From Lichenostomus cassidix (Eukaryota > Chordata > Aves > Passeriformes > Meliphagidae), in contig CM039210.1 in NCBI GenBank assembly GCA_008360975.2, forward strand, positions 15,936,293 through 16,000,292: a stretch of DNA of 64,000 nt, given 5' to 3'. This document shows, piece by piece, positions 1 through 10,806 of this stretch; the first letter of the stretch is position 1; every line of letters begins with the position of its first letter. The position numbers and the translations under genes are program-made. Under the pieces are notes generated by a model, which worked only from the letters and a program-made list of their open reading frames with translations, was not told where the DNA came from and made no database searches.

Positions 1-43
1 AGGATGTCAGCCCCTCAGTCGATCGTGCAGCCAGGCAAATCCT

Positions 44-61
44 GTCCCATCTGGGGTGCCA
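44..61 (-). other. Primer binding site, tRNA-Arg type
   Basis: Read on the minus strand, these 18 bases (TGGCACCCCAGATGGGAC) would pair with the 3' end of a tRNA-Arg(CCU)-type sequence. The same 18 bases recur at 54284-54301 after another LTR. Bases 1-43 are the adjoining untranslated leader, and the rest of this provirus lies to the left of the window. The tRNA assignment comes from knowledge of tRNA 3' ends, not from a search. Confidence 0.65.
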
Positions 62-63
62 AA

Positions 64-508
64 TGAAGCACGGAATTGACTCCACAACTCAGATAGTTAT
101 GAAGTAGGTATGTGTTTATTCCAGCTGGGGTGCATGGGGGGTAGCCCCTCCAAAGACATGCACGCCCTCAGTGGCACTTCACTAGGTTTATATTAGGTTA
201 CAGATTACATATGCATAAAGTTAGACAAAGTCCCTGTACATATTCAATACCTATCCCCGCTTCGTATTAGAATGAGCTCAAAGTTCATTTAAATATGCTC
301 GCGCAAGCGCAGTGTTTTCAGATTAATTGTGGGCGAGGGTCCCGATGATTAATTATGACAGGTGCGCATGCTCCCTTGGTCCTTGGTCCTAGTCCAAGCC
401 TGAGAACCAACTTGTACCGGTCCTGGGGTCCAAGGGCAGGATGCTCGGTTACACTTGGTGGTTTTTCTCAATTACTTGGCTCTCTTCTCTTATCCTCCCC
501 AATACCAG
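64..508 (-). mobile_element. 5' LTR of a tRNA-Arg-primed ERV (minus)
   Basis: On the minus strand the LTR ends in CA two bases before the primer site. It carries a polyadenylation signal (TTTATT on the plus strand, about 113-118). Its R-U5 part resembles the LTRs ending at 54280 and 59878, so it is a diverged relative of elements G and D. The U3 boundary near 508 is a guess because no target duplication is visible within the window. Confidence 0.5.
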
Positions 509-659
509 GTAGGCACAAATTCATTAAGAAAATAATAAATGGATCGCAGCTGGCATATCGTAGTAAATCATTATACAATCTCTGGCTCTCTAAATCAGTT
601 TAAAAATATTATCCAGCTTCTAGCTCTTTTACATTAGTAATTTCTATTTTACCCTAAAT

Positions 660-1000
660 CAGTATCCATTGTAATATTTGTGAAAAGCCATCATTATGAT
701 ATGTTTTTTTCACACCATGATTAAAAACCCCACAATCTCACTGATGGCACCAGTCTTTAAGCCATGTGTTGATCACGTGGGTTCTCTTGTTCCTTTCAGT
801 ATTTTTCCCTGCTACCAAAGGGATTGTGGAAAGCACCACCGGCACTCCTGTTCCTTTACCCAATTGCTCCAATGCCCTGAAGTTCCTTTTAATCACCTTT
901 GGACTTCTGTCTTCAAGCTCATTGCTGCCAACCTGAACAGCTAACAGTAGGTAATAATCAGAGGGCTCTACCAGACCTGGGAGTTTCCCAGTAATGTCTC
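660..1000 (-). mobile_element. CR1 LINE fragment, ORF1 esterase-like region (left part)
   Basis: Translated on the minus strand, this matches the region at 45470-45750 of the longer CR1 in this window, including the SDYY and VQVGS stretches. The reading frame is old and carries no complete protein. ERVL provirus A interrupts it exactly after GTCTC at 996-1000. The CR1 resumes at 10558 with the same GTCTC, which fixes the limits of provirus A. Confidence 0.7.
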
Positions 1001-2114
1001 TGTTCTGGGTTTGGTGGTTTTTTTTTTTTTTTAATTTTCTCCCATCTGCTACCTGGAAGAAGGACAATGTGGAGCACAGCGTTGCCTGAGAGACAAATGG
1101 GGGCAATTAGAAAACAAAAGATGTAGCTGGGTGTCACAACATTTCATTGAGATAGCCCTGGCTGGGGGCAGGTTGGGAGAGATACTGCGAGATTTTGGCT
1201 GGGGGGTCAGGGGGCTGGGCTCAGCTCCTTGCTTTCTCTCACTCTCGGGATTGGAGGGGAGACAGGCTGTGGTCGCTCTGGGGAAAAATTTGCCACCACT
1301 GTGGAGTTCCATGTCCTGCTGTCTTCTCCTACCATGAGTGAAGCTCTGCTCGTAAGAGCGGCTGTTGGACTGAGACCTTATTAACACCCTACCTCACTGG
1401 AAAGGACCCTCACCATTTACTCGGGTGCCTCAGGGGAAGACCCGGGACCCCAAGCCACTCCCCCCTCCAAGGAAGCCTCTCCTGGCTGCGTTCAGGAGCC
1501 CGGCTACAGCTGCCCAGCCCCGCTGTTTTTTCTGCCACTACTCCAGGTTTTTTGCTACACTGTAACTCAGCACCCCATGCTGGCCGGGAGACCCCGCGGC
1601 TCCTGCTACCACTGCAAAATTTCTGTTACATTTTGCTTACCACGTTGGGGTCTGCTCGCCTCTGCTGTTCAAGCTTGCTGCTTCCAAGGTTCCTGCTGCA
1701 GCCCATTTCACCATCCGGCCTGCCTGCCTTTACTACATGAGAGAGACGCGGCTGAGCTCATGCCACAGTGCCCCCTGCAGCCATGGGGGAATCATCAAAT
1801 CTGCCCTGCCCGGCCGGGAGCCCAACACCACCGCTGTCGGCTGTGACTGTAACTGCACCAAAGGGGAGGGCATGTGACAACCAAGAGAAGGCTGTTACTG
1901 GGTTTCTGGTTTTGTTTGTTGTTGCTGCCGTTGTTGTTGTTTATTTGCCTTGTTATACAGACTAGTAAAGAACTGTTATTCCTTTTCCCTTATCTTTGCC
2001 TGAAAGCCCCTTAATTTCAAAGTTATAATAATTCGGATGAAAAGGGGTAATATTCTCCATTCCAAGGGAGGCTCCTGCCTTCCTCAGCAGACACTTGTCT
2101 TTCAAACAAAGACA
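1001..2114 (+). mobile_element. 5' LTR of provirus A
   Basis: The LTR starts TGTTCTGG directly after the GTCTC duplication and ends AAAGACA, as the 3' LTR does. The last 600 bases align by eye with 9900-10557, including the GCGGCTGAGCTCA and GGCTGTTACTGGGTTTCTGG stretches. The first 450 bases (U3) look different from the 3' LTR. It contains a T-rich run at 1019-1033. Confidence 0.65.
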
Positions 2115-2304
2115 TAGTAACAGGACCCATGGTTAGATAAGGAGCTGCAAATGGAAAAAATAGAGCCACAACCATATGCCAACCAAACCAGGGTAGGCTA
2201 GACCACATTGTGCCACTTAACAAGGTTTCTATATTCCACACACAAAAAATAGGTTATTGATGAACAGTTATTCCTTTTTCACCCTTTGCTCTTCATGCCC
2301 TCAG

Positions 2305-2323
2305 GCCCCACCACTGGGTGCCA
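2305..2323 (-). other. Degenerate primer binding site of provirus A (tRNA-Lys type)
   Basis: It lies between the LTR end (2329) and the gag leader and corresponds to the intact site of provirus F at 35592-35609. Several bases have changed (GCCCCACCACTGGGTGCCA on the plus strand). Confidence 0.6.
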
Positions 2324-2705
2324 AAATCTGTCTTGGTTTGAAAGACAGGTGTCTGCCAAGGAAGGTGGGAACCTCCCTTGTAATGGAAAATATGTGGTGT
2401 GAGTTCAGCTCATGTTGTTAATGGCAGGCGGGCTGGATGGTGGGATGGGCTGTAGCAGGGATCTCAGAGCAGCAAGCTGGAACGGCAGGGCTGGCTCACC
2501 CGGGGTAGCGAGCAAGAGATAGCAGAAACTCCGCAGCTGTAGCAGGAGCTGCAGGAGTTCTGGCAGGCATGGGGTGTTGGGTTACAGTGTAGCAAAGACC
2601 CGAAGCAATAGCAGAAAAATGACGGGGGTTGAGCAGGGAATCTCTCCCCTGGATAGCTCACCTACAATGGCTAGTCCCTGGGTCCAGGCTGTGCAGAGGC
2701 GGGGT

Positions 2706-3300
2706 TGTTGGAAAATATATCAGGTTAAAAATTTTGTATAACTTTAGTCAAAAGCTTTGTTTGTCTTTACCCTGGGAAAAGGAATTTTAGGTTTCTTTCA
2801 GGGCATTGTTCTACCAGATGAGGTCTGGTGGACTCAGCATATCAACAGATTGGGAGTGACCCCGAAGATAACCAGAAAGATAAAGGCTGTTAACAGAACA
2901 TCCGCCGGGACATTGTGCTTATCAACAGGACATGGTGGCTATCACAAATGGCTACCCCAGACCACCTCCAGCAGAGCTGAAGACATCCTGGCCCAGAAAA
3001 AGGACTGATAAGAAAAACTGATGAAGAATCTAATTAGCATCAGAGGCGAGGAGATTCAGATCCAACGGGAAACTGAATACTGGGGGTTTGCTCAACTTTA
3101 GACCAATGAACACTGACCCAATGCTTTCCTATGTATTGTTACTGTATAAAATATCTGAAAAATCGAGTAAAATTTGTGTATCCTGGAATGATTCTCTCTG
3201 CACACCCGGGCTATGTGTGGATGAGATGATTTCTGTGGTACATCCTGACCAGAACAACACCCTGGCCAGATAATAAAGTAATGCGTTGACTCTCTAACAT
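2706..3300 (+). mobile_element. Nested solo LTR starting TGTTGGAAAA
   Basis: This block interrupts the inverted LTR. It begins TGTTGGAAAA, like the LTR at 47500-47856 read on its minus strand. A TATA-like TGTATAAAATA lies near 3143 and AATAAA near 3271, followed by a run ending CTCTCTAACA. I could not find a clean target duplication, so the 3' edge is approximate. Confidence 0.5.
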
Positions 3301-3706
3301 TAAAATGTTGTTGGAGGGTTTTTGTATTTTTTCCCGCAGATTCAGTGACAGGGTGGCTCTCAGCAGGGGATAGGGTACTCTTAGTCCCGAGTTCCCAGCG
3401 CAGCATGCACTGGCTCTGAGCTCCGAAAACAGCAATGATGCAGAGAAACAAGCCAGCAAGCCCAGTCACAGTGCCGGAGGAGAAAGAAACAAAAAGAAAC
3501 AGGCAAACCCAATGTGCAACAGTATCTCTGCTCAGAGAGACCCTGCTGCCTGGCTGCCCGAATTGCCTGCGCTGCAGGAAAGGGCGGAGCTCCCCTTCGC
3601 AAGATTCTGGAGCCGGAGGAAGGAAGAGAGGGGGTGACCATTCCAGACACAAAAAAAAAAGAACAAAAAAACAAAGATGGAATGGGATAAAAACATATCC
3701 CCAAGA

Positions 3707-5114
3707 AAGACTGTCATTCAGTTCACACAATGGGTCAATAAGGTGAGGAATTAATGGATTTTTAACTTCCTCTGGAAGGCAGGTACATGGATACATGGCT
3801 ATCACACACTAGGTGTATGTTTTTGGGGTCTTGATAATAATGGTACCCATTGTGAGGAAGTAACACTGGGAGAAGTTTTCTCCCAACCCTTCACTGTCGT
3901 GGTTTGACCCTGGTCAAATGCCAGGCACCTACGATATCTGCTCTCTCTGCTCTCCCCTGCCACACCTGGGCAGAGGAGAGGAAAAGGTTAATACACAAAG
4001 GGTTTGTGAGTTGAGACAAGGAACCAGGAGAAGATGTAATTAGGGCAAAACAGGCTGAACTTAAAGTTGCAAAGGGATTTATCGCTAACAAAGTCAGAGG
4101 AGGCTAATGAGAAATAAAAATAAGCTCTTAAGACACCGTTTCTCCACTCACCTCCCTCCCTCCTTCCCACCAACAGCACGGGGGGGCAGGGCATAGGGGT
4201 TAGGTCAGTCCATCACCGAGATGATCTTCCACTGCTAAGAGAGAGGAGTCGTCCTCTGTGTAGCCATGTGGTCCCTCCCACAGGAGACAGCTGTCCATGA
4301 ACTCCTCCGGCGTGAGTCCAAATCTCACTAGCAGCAGCCTGAATCTGCTGCAACATGAGTCCCTCATCCATGGGGTGCAGACCTCCGAGGCCGGGCTGTT
4401 CCATCTCAGGAGTAAGGCCTCTCTCTCCACTGGGACTCCCACTGGATCACAGCTTCCTCCAGGCATCCACCCGATCTGGTGTGGGCACCTCCCCACAGGC
4501 TGTGGGTGGATCTCTGCATCCCCTGAGGACCCCATGGGCTGCAGGGGGACAACCTGCTTCCCCATGGTCCTCATCACGGCCTGCAGAGGAAATTCAGCTC
4601 CGGTGCCTGGAGCACCTTCTCCCCCACCTTCTCCACTGACCTTCGTTTCTCCATGTTGTTTTCCCTCACATATTCTCACATCCTCCCCCTCCTCTGGCTA
4701 AAAAGAAGTGCGTGCCCACATTGTTTTGATTTCTTCTTAAATATGTTACCACAGAGGCGTAACCAACATCTCTAATGTGCCCAGGCTTGGCCAGCAGCAC
4801 ATCCATCATCTTCAGAGCCATCAGAGATTGGCTCTGCTGGCTATGGTGAAAGCTTCCAGAAGCTTCACACAGAACACACAGGAGCCATCTTTGTGGCCCC
4901 TCTACCACTACCAAAAACTGGACCAAGCAAAACCAACACATTCACCCATTTCTTTGGGCCTGCCCCACCAGCATTTGAAGGGTTCCGATATTCTCGAGCC
5001 TCAGCTTCCTGTGGCCAAGCGTCTAGCTACAACAGAAGGGAAGATGATATGTCAGATCCCCTTGAAGGAACCTCTGGAATGTATGCCCAGGGAGGGAATG
5101 ATAACCAGGGCTAG
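3707..5114 (+). pseudogene. ERVL gag remnant of provirus A, split by an LTR
   Basis: Bases 3707-3894 translate to a segment homologous to residues 44-103 of provirus F gag: the QWxNxVxN, GTW, CFW, NGTxCEE and FSQPF stretches are recognisable, with an in-frame stop after the first of them. A solo LTR (3895-4940) follows. Gag then continues at 4941 (FGP) but jumps, by internal deletion, to the gag C-terminus (NRREDDMSDPLEGTSGMY). It ends at UAG 5112-5114. The capsid region is missing. Structural protein; non-functional here. Confidence 0.7.
3895..4940 (-). mobile_element. Solo LTR, about 1.05-kb family (minus)
   Basis: It is flanked by TTCAC on both sides (3890-3894 and 4941-4945). It begins TGTCGTGGTTTGACCC and ends CAACACA. 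It aligns as reverse complement with the LTR at 41427-42509 along its length. The 5-bp duplication fits an ERVL-class integrase. It interrupts the gag remnant of provirus A and is therefore younger than A. Confidence 0.85.
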
Positions 5115-7532
5115 AGGGGACCTGCTTCTAGCCACGTAGAGGCATGGGAGAATCGTGTCTTTTGGACTGTGTGGAAGGGATGGCCTGGCACATCAGAGCC
5201 AGAAAAATATGAATCCTTGGTTGATACTGGTGCACAGTGTACTCTAATGCCATCAGAACATTTGGGGCCAGAACCCATTTCTATTGCCAGGGTGACAGGG
5301 GGATCGCATCAGTTGACCCTGTTGGAAGGTGAGGTGAGCTTGGCTGGGAAGGAGTGGGAGAAACATCCCATTGTGACTGGTCCAGAGGCCCTGTGTATTC
5401 TGGGAATAGACTTTCTCCAGAACGGCTATTTCAAAGACCCAAAAGGACTCAGGTGGGCTTGTGAAATAGCTGCTGTGGAGGCAGAGGGCATTAGGCAACT
5501 GAACACCTTGCCTGGACTATCAGATAATCCTTCTGCAGTTGGACTCCTGAGGCTGGACGAAAAACAGGTACCAATTGCCACCTCACTAGTACACTGCTGG
5601 CATTACCGGACAAATCGTGATGCTGTGATTCCCATTCACAAGCTGATCTGTGAGCTTGAGATCCAAGGGGAGGTCAGCAAGGCCCACTCATCCTTCAACA
5701 GCCCCATTTGGCCTGTGCGCACATCTGACGGAGAATGGAGATTGACTGTGGACTATCATGGCTTGAATGAAGTGACTCCACCACTGAGTGCTGCCATGCC
5801 AGACATGCTGGAGCTCCAGTATGAGCTGGAGACCAAGGCAGCGAAGTGGTATGCCACTACAGACATTACAAATGCATTCTTCATCATTCCTCTGGCAGTA
5901 GAGTGCAGGCCTTTGTTTGCCTTCACTGGGAGAGGTGTGCAGTACACATGGAACTGACTGCCCCAGGGGTGGAAGCACAGTCCCACCATCTGCCATGGAC
6001 TGATCCAGGCTGCTCTGGAAAAGGGTAAGGCTGTGGAACATCTGCAGTACATCAATGACATCATTGTGTGGGGGAACACGGAAGAAGTATTTGAGAAAGG
6101 AGAGAAAATCATCCAGATTCTCCTGGAAGTTGGCTTCACCATCAAAAAGAGTAAAGTCAAGGGACCTGCCTGAGAGATCCTGCTCCTGGAAGTGAAGTGG
6201 CAAGACGAGTGGCATCAGATTCCTTCTGAGGTCATCAATAAGATCACAGCAATGTCTCCACCAACCAACAAGAAGGAGACGCAAGCTTTTCTAGGCTCCA
6301 TAGGTTTCTGGAGGATGCACATCCCTGAGCACGGCGAGACTGTGAACCCTCTCTACCTGGTGACCCGCAAGAAGAATGATTTCCACTGGGGCCCTGAACA
6401 GCAACAAGCCTTCGCCCAGATCAAGCAGGAGATTGCTCACGTAATAGCCCTCGGCCCAGTCAGGACAGGACCAGAAGTGAAGAATAGGCTCTACTCTGCT
6501 GCCGTGAGCAATGGTCTGCCTTGGAACCTTTGGCAGAAGGTGCCGAGTGAGATTCGGAGTCGACCACTGGGATTCTGGAGCCAAAGCTACAGAGGGTCCG
6601 AAGCCAAATACACTCCTACAGAGAAGGAAATCTTGGCAGCCTATGAAGGAATTCAAGCTGTCTCAGAGGACACAGAAGCACAACTCCTCCTGGCTCTCTG
6701 ACTACCAGTGCTGGGGTGGATGTTCAAAGGAAAGGTTCCCTCTACCCACCGCGCCACCAATGCCACATGGAGCAAATGGATTGCCCTCATCACACAGTGT
6801 GCCCGCATTGGAAACCTGAATCGCCCTGGGATCTTGGAAATAATTACAGTTGTCCCAGAGGTAAAAATTTTGGTCTGAGTGACGAAGAGGAGCAGGAACA
6901 GGTGACTCGTGCAGAGGAAGCTCCACCCTACAACCAACTGCCAGCAGAAAAAACATGCTATGCTCTTTTCACTGACGGTTCCTGTCACATTGTAAGGACA
7001 AATCGAAAATGGAAAGCAGCTCTATGGAGCCCCACACGACAGGTCACAAAAGCTACTGAAGGAGAAGGTGGATAGAGCCAACTTGCTGAACTCAAACCTG
7101 TCCAGGTGGCCCTGGACACTGCCAAAAGAGAGAAGTGGCCAAAGCTCTACCTTTACACTGATTTGTGGATGGTAGCCAATGCTCTGCAGGGTTGGCTGGA
7201 AAGGTGAAAAAAGGCCAACTGGCAGCACAGATGAAGACCCATCTGGGCTGCTGAAGAGTGGAAAGACATTGCCAATAAGGTAGAGAGGCTACCTGTGAAA
7301 GTCCGCCATGTGGATGCCCATGTCTCCAAGAGTCAGACTAATATGAGGAACACCGAAACAATGAACAGGTGGATCAGGCTGCAAAAATAGAGGTGTCCCA
7401 GATAGACTTGGATTGGCAACCCAAGGAAGAGTTGTTCCTAGCTCGATGGGCCCATGATGCCTCAGGCCATCAGGGCAGAGATGCCACCTATAAGTGGGCA
7501 TGAGACTGAGGGGTGGATTTAACCATGGACAG

Positions 7533-7804
7533 TGTGGCAGCACAGAAACCTTTCCCACGGGAATTTTTCTCTTCTTCTTCTATGTTTTATAAATAAAGAT
7601 AAAATTTCATGTTATTGAAACGGCCTTTTGGATACAGGAGGTCAAATGCCTGGGCCAATCAATCCCGGGGGGAGGATGACTGTTGGCCGAATCCGAACAG
7701 CCTTCTGAAGTGTATATAAATCTGTTAATTATTTAATAAAGTAGTTCTTTTTAGCACTCTGAAAGGACTCATCTCTTCACTCCGCTAGTGGTCAAACAGC
7801 GACA
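7533..7804 (+). mobile_element. Solo LTR, about 270-bp family, copy 1
   Basis: It begins TGTGGCAGCACAG and ends CAGCGACA. It is flanked by GGACAG (7527-7532 and 7805-7810), a 6-bp duplication typical of alpha/beta-type (ERVK-class) integrases. A TATA-like GTATATAAAT lies near 7710 and an AATAAA near 7735. It splits the integrase of provirus A. Relatives lie at 14774, 16262 and 47397. Confidence 0.85.
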
Positions 7805-7929
7805 GGACAGTATCTCCCAGGTTATCCATGATTGTGAGACGTGCACCGCGATCAAGCAGGCCAAGCAGGTGAAACCCCTATGGTATGGTGGAAGGTGTCC
7901 AAATATAAGTATGGGGAGGCCTGGCAGAT

Positions 7930-8637
7930 TGTGGCAGGATGCCCCTCCCCATTCTCTCTCTCCCTGATCGGTCACCGGAGATGGATGGCTCAGATTAGGT
8001 TGATAGCTTAATACAGGCTATCTAGTAGTGGCGCCTGAAAGTCTAAGGTGAGATGAAGAGAGAATGCAAAAAAATTTTAGTGACCACAAATCCACACTTT
8101 TTATCCTATAAAAACACCACAAAATCTCAGCAAAGGTAGAAGCTTTTCTACATGGACGTGGGAGCGTGAGGGAAAGTCTTCTCCCCAGGTGTCTGGACGC
8201 AGCTCTGTGGTAACTTCTTGCAAGACTGAAGGAGGATTCTAATGCATCCCAGCTCCAAAATTGGATTTGGTAAGATCATTGGTTTCCTAAATTGTATTCT
8301 TCTTTGCTAGCCATAATAACACTAATAGGTACCTTTTTAGCACTCTATTGTTCTTAGTCTCCCTATTTTTGGCAATATATATATATGTTTGTTTAGCTAT
8401 GAGTAGCTTTTCATATATTGTATAGTAATAAGTTGTTTGGTTCTTTGCTCCATTCTCTCTTGTGTCTAATAAACAATAATTTATTTTATATTAGACCTAA
8501 ATCGGCTGTCATTATAAGGACTTGCAAGCGAGACTGAGTTTTTGGGGTGCTGGTCACTCTGAATAGGTTTGATCACTAGTTGTCATAGGCCTAGGCAGCT
8601 GGTAAAATCAATCCACCCTTTGTCTCCACTCATGACT
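7930..8637 (+). mobile_element. Solo LTR, about 700-bp family, copy 1
   Basis: It begins TGTGGCAGGATGCCC and is flanked by CAGAT (7925-7929 and 8638-8642). It matches, as reverse complement, the LTR at 10807-11504. A TCTAATAAACAATAA stretch near 8465 supplies a polyadenylation signal. The final bases are CATGACT, so the canonical terminal CA is altered. It is inserted in the integrase core region of provirus A, next to the catalytic region (CAGATTGATT). Confidence 0.8.
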
Positions 8638-9426
8638 CAGATTGATTGCATTACACTGCCCCAAACCTGCCAAGGCAAGTGCTACATACTCACAATGGTA
8701 GAAGCCACCTCTGGGTGGCTGGAGACCTACCCTGTGCCTCACACCACTGCCCGTAACACCATCCTGGGCCTTGAAAAGCAAGTCCTTTGGAGGCATGGTA
8801 CCCCCAAGACAACTGAATCTGATGAGACTCATTTCAAGAACAGCCTTATAAACACCTGGGCTAGGGAACATGGCATTCCTTATCATGCACCAGCTACTGG
8901 GAAAGTGGAGTGGTGCAACGGTCTGCTTAAAACCACTTTGAAGGCTCTGGGAGGGAGTACTTTCAAAAATTGGGAGCTGCATTTAACAAAGGCCACCTGG
9001 TTAGCTAACACCCGAGGTTCCAGCAACTGAGCTGGCCCTGCCTAATCTGAACCCCTCCGTACAACAGATGGAGATAAGGTTCCGATGATACACATGATAG
9101 GTATGTTAGGGAAGACAGTCTGGATTAATTCTGCCTCAAGCAAAGAGAAATGCACCTGTGGGGTTGTCATTGCTCAGGGATCAGGTTGCACCTGGTGGGT
9201 GATGCAAAAGGATGGAGAGACACGATGCATACCTGAAGGGTACCTTGTTTTGGGGTAAACCGTCCACCACACTGTGCCTGTATCCATTTCTGCATGTATA
9301 TACGTATATATGTATATACTTAGGGTAATGCATGTATGTATATAGTTATAGGTGTAAATACGTGTGTTTGCAGTTGAAATATATTAATTTGGGTATTAAT
9401 CAAATGATATGGGATAAGGGGTGGAA

Positions 9427-10557
9427 TGTCTTGGGGATTGTTCATTCTATCCCATATCCATTTTTGGGTTTGTTTTTTGTTTTCTGTCCGGGGTGGGTGC
9501 TGCCCCCCCCCCCCCATCCTCCCTGCTCTGGCTCCAGGAGTATTGCAATGGATGAGAGCCAGCCTACCATTTCCTGCAAGAGTTGGGGGGGACAAGGGGC
9601 AGTTGCTTTTTCTTCCAGTGGGGCGATTTGGTCCCCACAGCCACATAGTGGGATCTCTCTGAGGAGAGATACAGTTGCCATTTGGCTTTTGCCCGTTTTT
9701 TTCCTTTCAGCACTGTGACTGGAGCTTGCTGGCTTGCTTCTCTGCTTCTCTGCTGCTTGGGAGCCAAGAAACAGTGCATGCTGTGCTGGGACCTGGGAGC
9801 ACCCTGTTCCCCGCCAGAGGCCGTCCCGCTCTGTGCAGCCTGACCCAGGGACCAGCCATCGCCGGTGAGCTAACCAGGGGAACAATTCCCTTCTCAGCCC
9901 TACTGTTCTCTGCTGCTGCTTCAGGGTTTCTTGCAACACTGTAATCTGACACCCAAATACCCCGTGGCTTTGGGTACAGCCCAGTTTCTCCTACCTTTTG
10001 TTTGCCACTCCTGGAGGTCTTGCTTGCCTCTGCCATTCCAGCTTGCTGCTTCTGAGGATCCTGCTACAGCTCACTTTGCTATCTGGAGGGGCACCTGGAC
10101 CGATTGCCCCCCCGTGAGTTTTTAAAGGACGCCTTTTCCATCTCTTCTGCCAGTTGCGCCTGCCATTACCCATGTGAGAGAGATGCGGCTGAGCTCACGC
10201 CACAGCGCCCCCTGCAGCCGTGAGAGAATCATTGCACCTGCCCTGCTCAACAGGGAGCCCAACAGCTCCCCTGCCGGCTGTGACCGTAACTGCACCAAAG
10301 GGGAAGGTGCTTGACAGCTGAGAAAAGGCTGTTACTGGGTTTCTGGTTTTGTTTGCTGCTGCTGCTGTTGTTGTTGTTTGTTTGCCTTGTTATACATATA
10401 CATACTAGTAAAGAACTGTTATTCCTTTTCCCAGATCTTTGCCTGAAAGCCCCATAATTTCAAAGTTATAATACTTCAGAGGGAAGGGCCTCATATTCTC
10501 CATTCCAAGGGAGGCTCCTGCCTTCCTTGGCAGACACCTGTCTTTCAAACCAAGACA
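9427..10557 (+). mobile_element. 3' LTR of provirus A
   Basis: It begins TGTCTTGGGG after a purine-rich stretch (GGGATAAGGGGTGGA) and ends AAACCAAGACA. GTCTC and the resumed CR1 follow. It contains a C run at 9504-9516 and a GTT/GCT repeat region near 10355-10380. The 3' portion matches the LTRs of provirus F and the solo LTR at 52952 on the opposite strand. Confidence 0.75.
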
Positions 10558-10806
10558 GTCTCTTACTCAGGCCCCAGAGAGGCAGTAGAGGAATGGGTCT
10601 GACTGGCATATCAGGCCCTCTGTTGCCCTCAAAAGGGAATTGCCTATGACAATTACCTTTCTTTTTTTCTTCAGTGACTTCTAACCCTTGATAAACCAGT
10701 GTGAATAGCAGGCTGGTGATCCTCTAGCTTGGACCAAGTTTAACAGTGCCTCTGTCTCTGCTTGTTTACGTCTGCCTGGGTGTTGCTTTGGGGATCCCCT
10801 GGTTAG
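10558..10806 (-). mobile_element. CR1 LINE fragment (right part)
   Basis: It resumes the CR1 broken at position 1000: the first 30 bases (GTCTCTTACTCAGGCCCCAG and onward) match the corresponding place near 45715 of the longer CR1. The similarity fades further right. The LTR at 10807 ends it. Confidence 0.55.

Larger units (their letters stand above)
2115..3706 (-). mobile_element. Inverted gag N-terminus, primer site and LTR within provirus A
   Basis: The minus strand reads LTR (3706 down to 2329), degenerate primer site (2323-2305), then the gag N-terminus, ending at GPVTM near 2115. Plus-strand gag resumes at 3707 with the residues that should follow, missing about a dozen bases compared with provirus F. 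The segment is therefore the original 5' end in inverted orientation. The LTR copy lacks about 200-300 bases of R/U5 compared with its partner and is split by another LTR at about 2706-3300. Recombination between two LTRs in opposite orientation is a plausible cause. Confidence 0.65.
5115..9257 (+). pseudogene. ERVL pro-pol remnant of provirus A
   Basis: Pol starts in the gag frame straight after the UAG. The protease motif DTGA is near 5226. The first open stretch (5169-5957) covers protease and the RT N-terminus and stops at TGA 5955-5957, where provirus F has Arg. The RT catalytic box reads YIND instead of YIDD (about 6049-6060). More stops follow at about 6171 and 6699, with frame changes near 6840 and 7072. 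RNase H (LFTDGS, 6964) and integrase pieces (8644-9030) are recognisable. Integrase is cut by LTRs at 7533-7804 and 7930-8637. All domains of a class III pol are present, but none is intact. Confidence 0.8.
1001..10557 (+). mobile_element. ERVL-type provirus A (complete unit, decayed)
   Basis: The unit is bounded by a 5-bp duplication, GTCTC at 996-1000 and 10558-10562, and sits inside a CR1 that reads across the gap. Order: 5' LTR, a locally inverted LTR/primer site/gag segment, gag remnant, UAG, protease-RT-RNase H-integrase remnant, 3' LTR. There is no env, as expected for ERVL. Four LTRs are nested inside (about 2706-3300, 3895-4940, 7533-7804, 7930-8637). By eye the two outer LTRs differ in U3 and by several indels, so the element is old or one LTR was exchanged. 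It cannot encode functional proteins. Confidence 0.8.

Noticed and set aside
3098..3805. 235-codon minus frame
   Set aside because: It spans an LTR-LTR junction and reverse gag; no domain is visible.
8140..8560. Possible small gene between integrase pieces of provirus A
   Set aside because: The whole stretch is accounted for by the LTR 7930-8637 with its CAGAT duplication.
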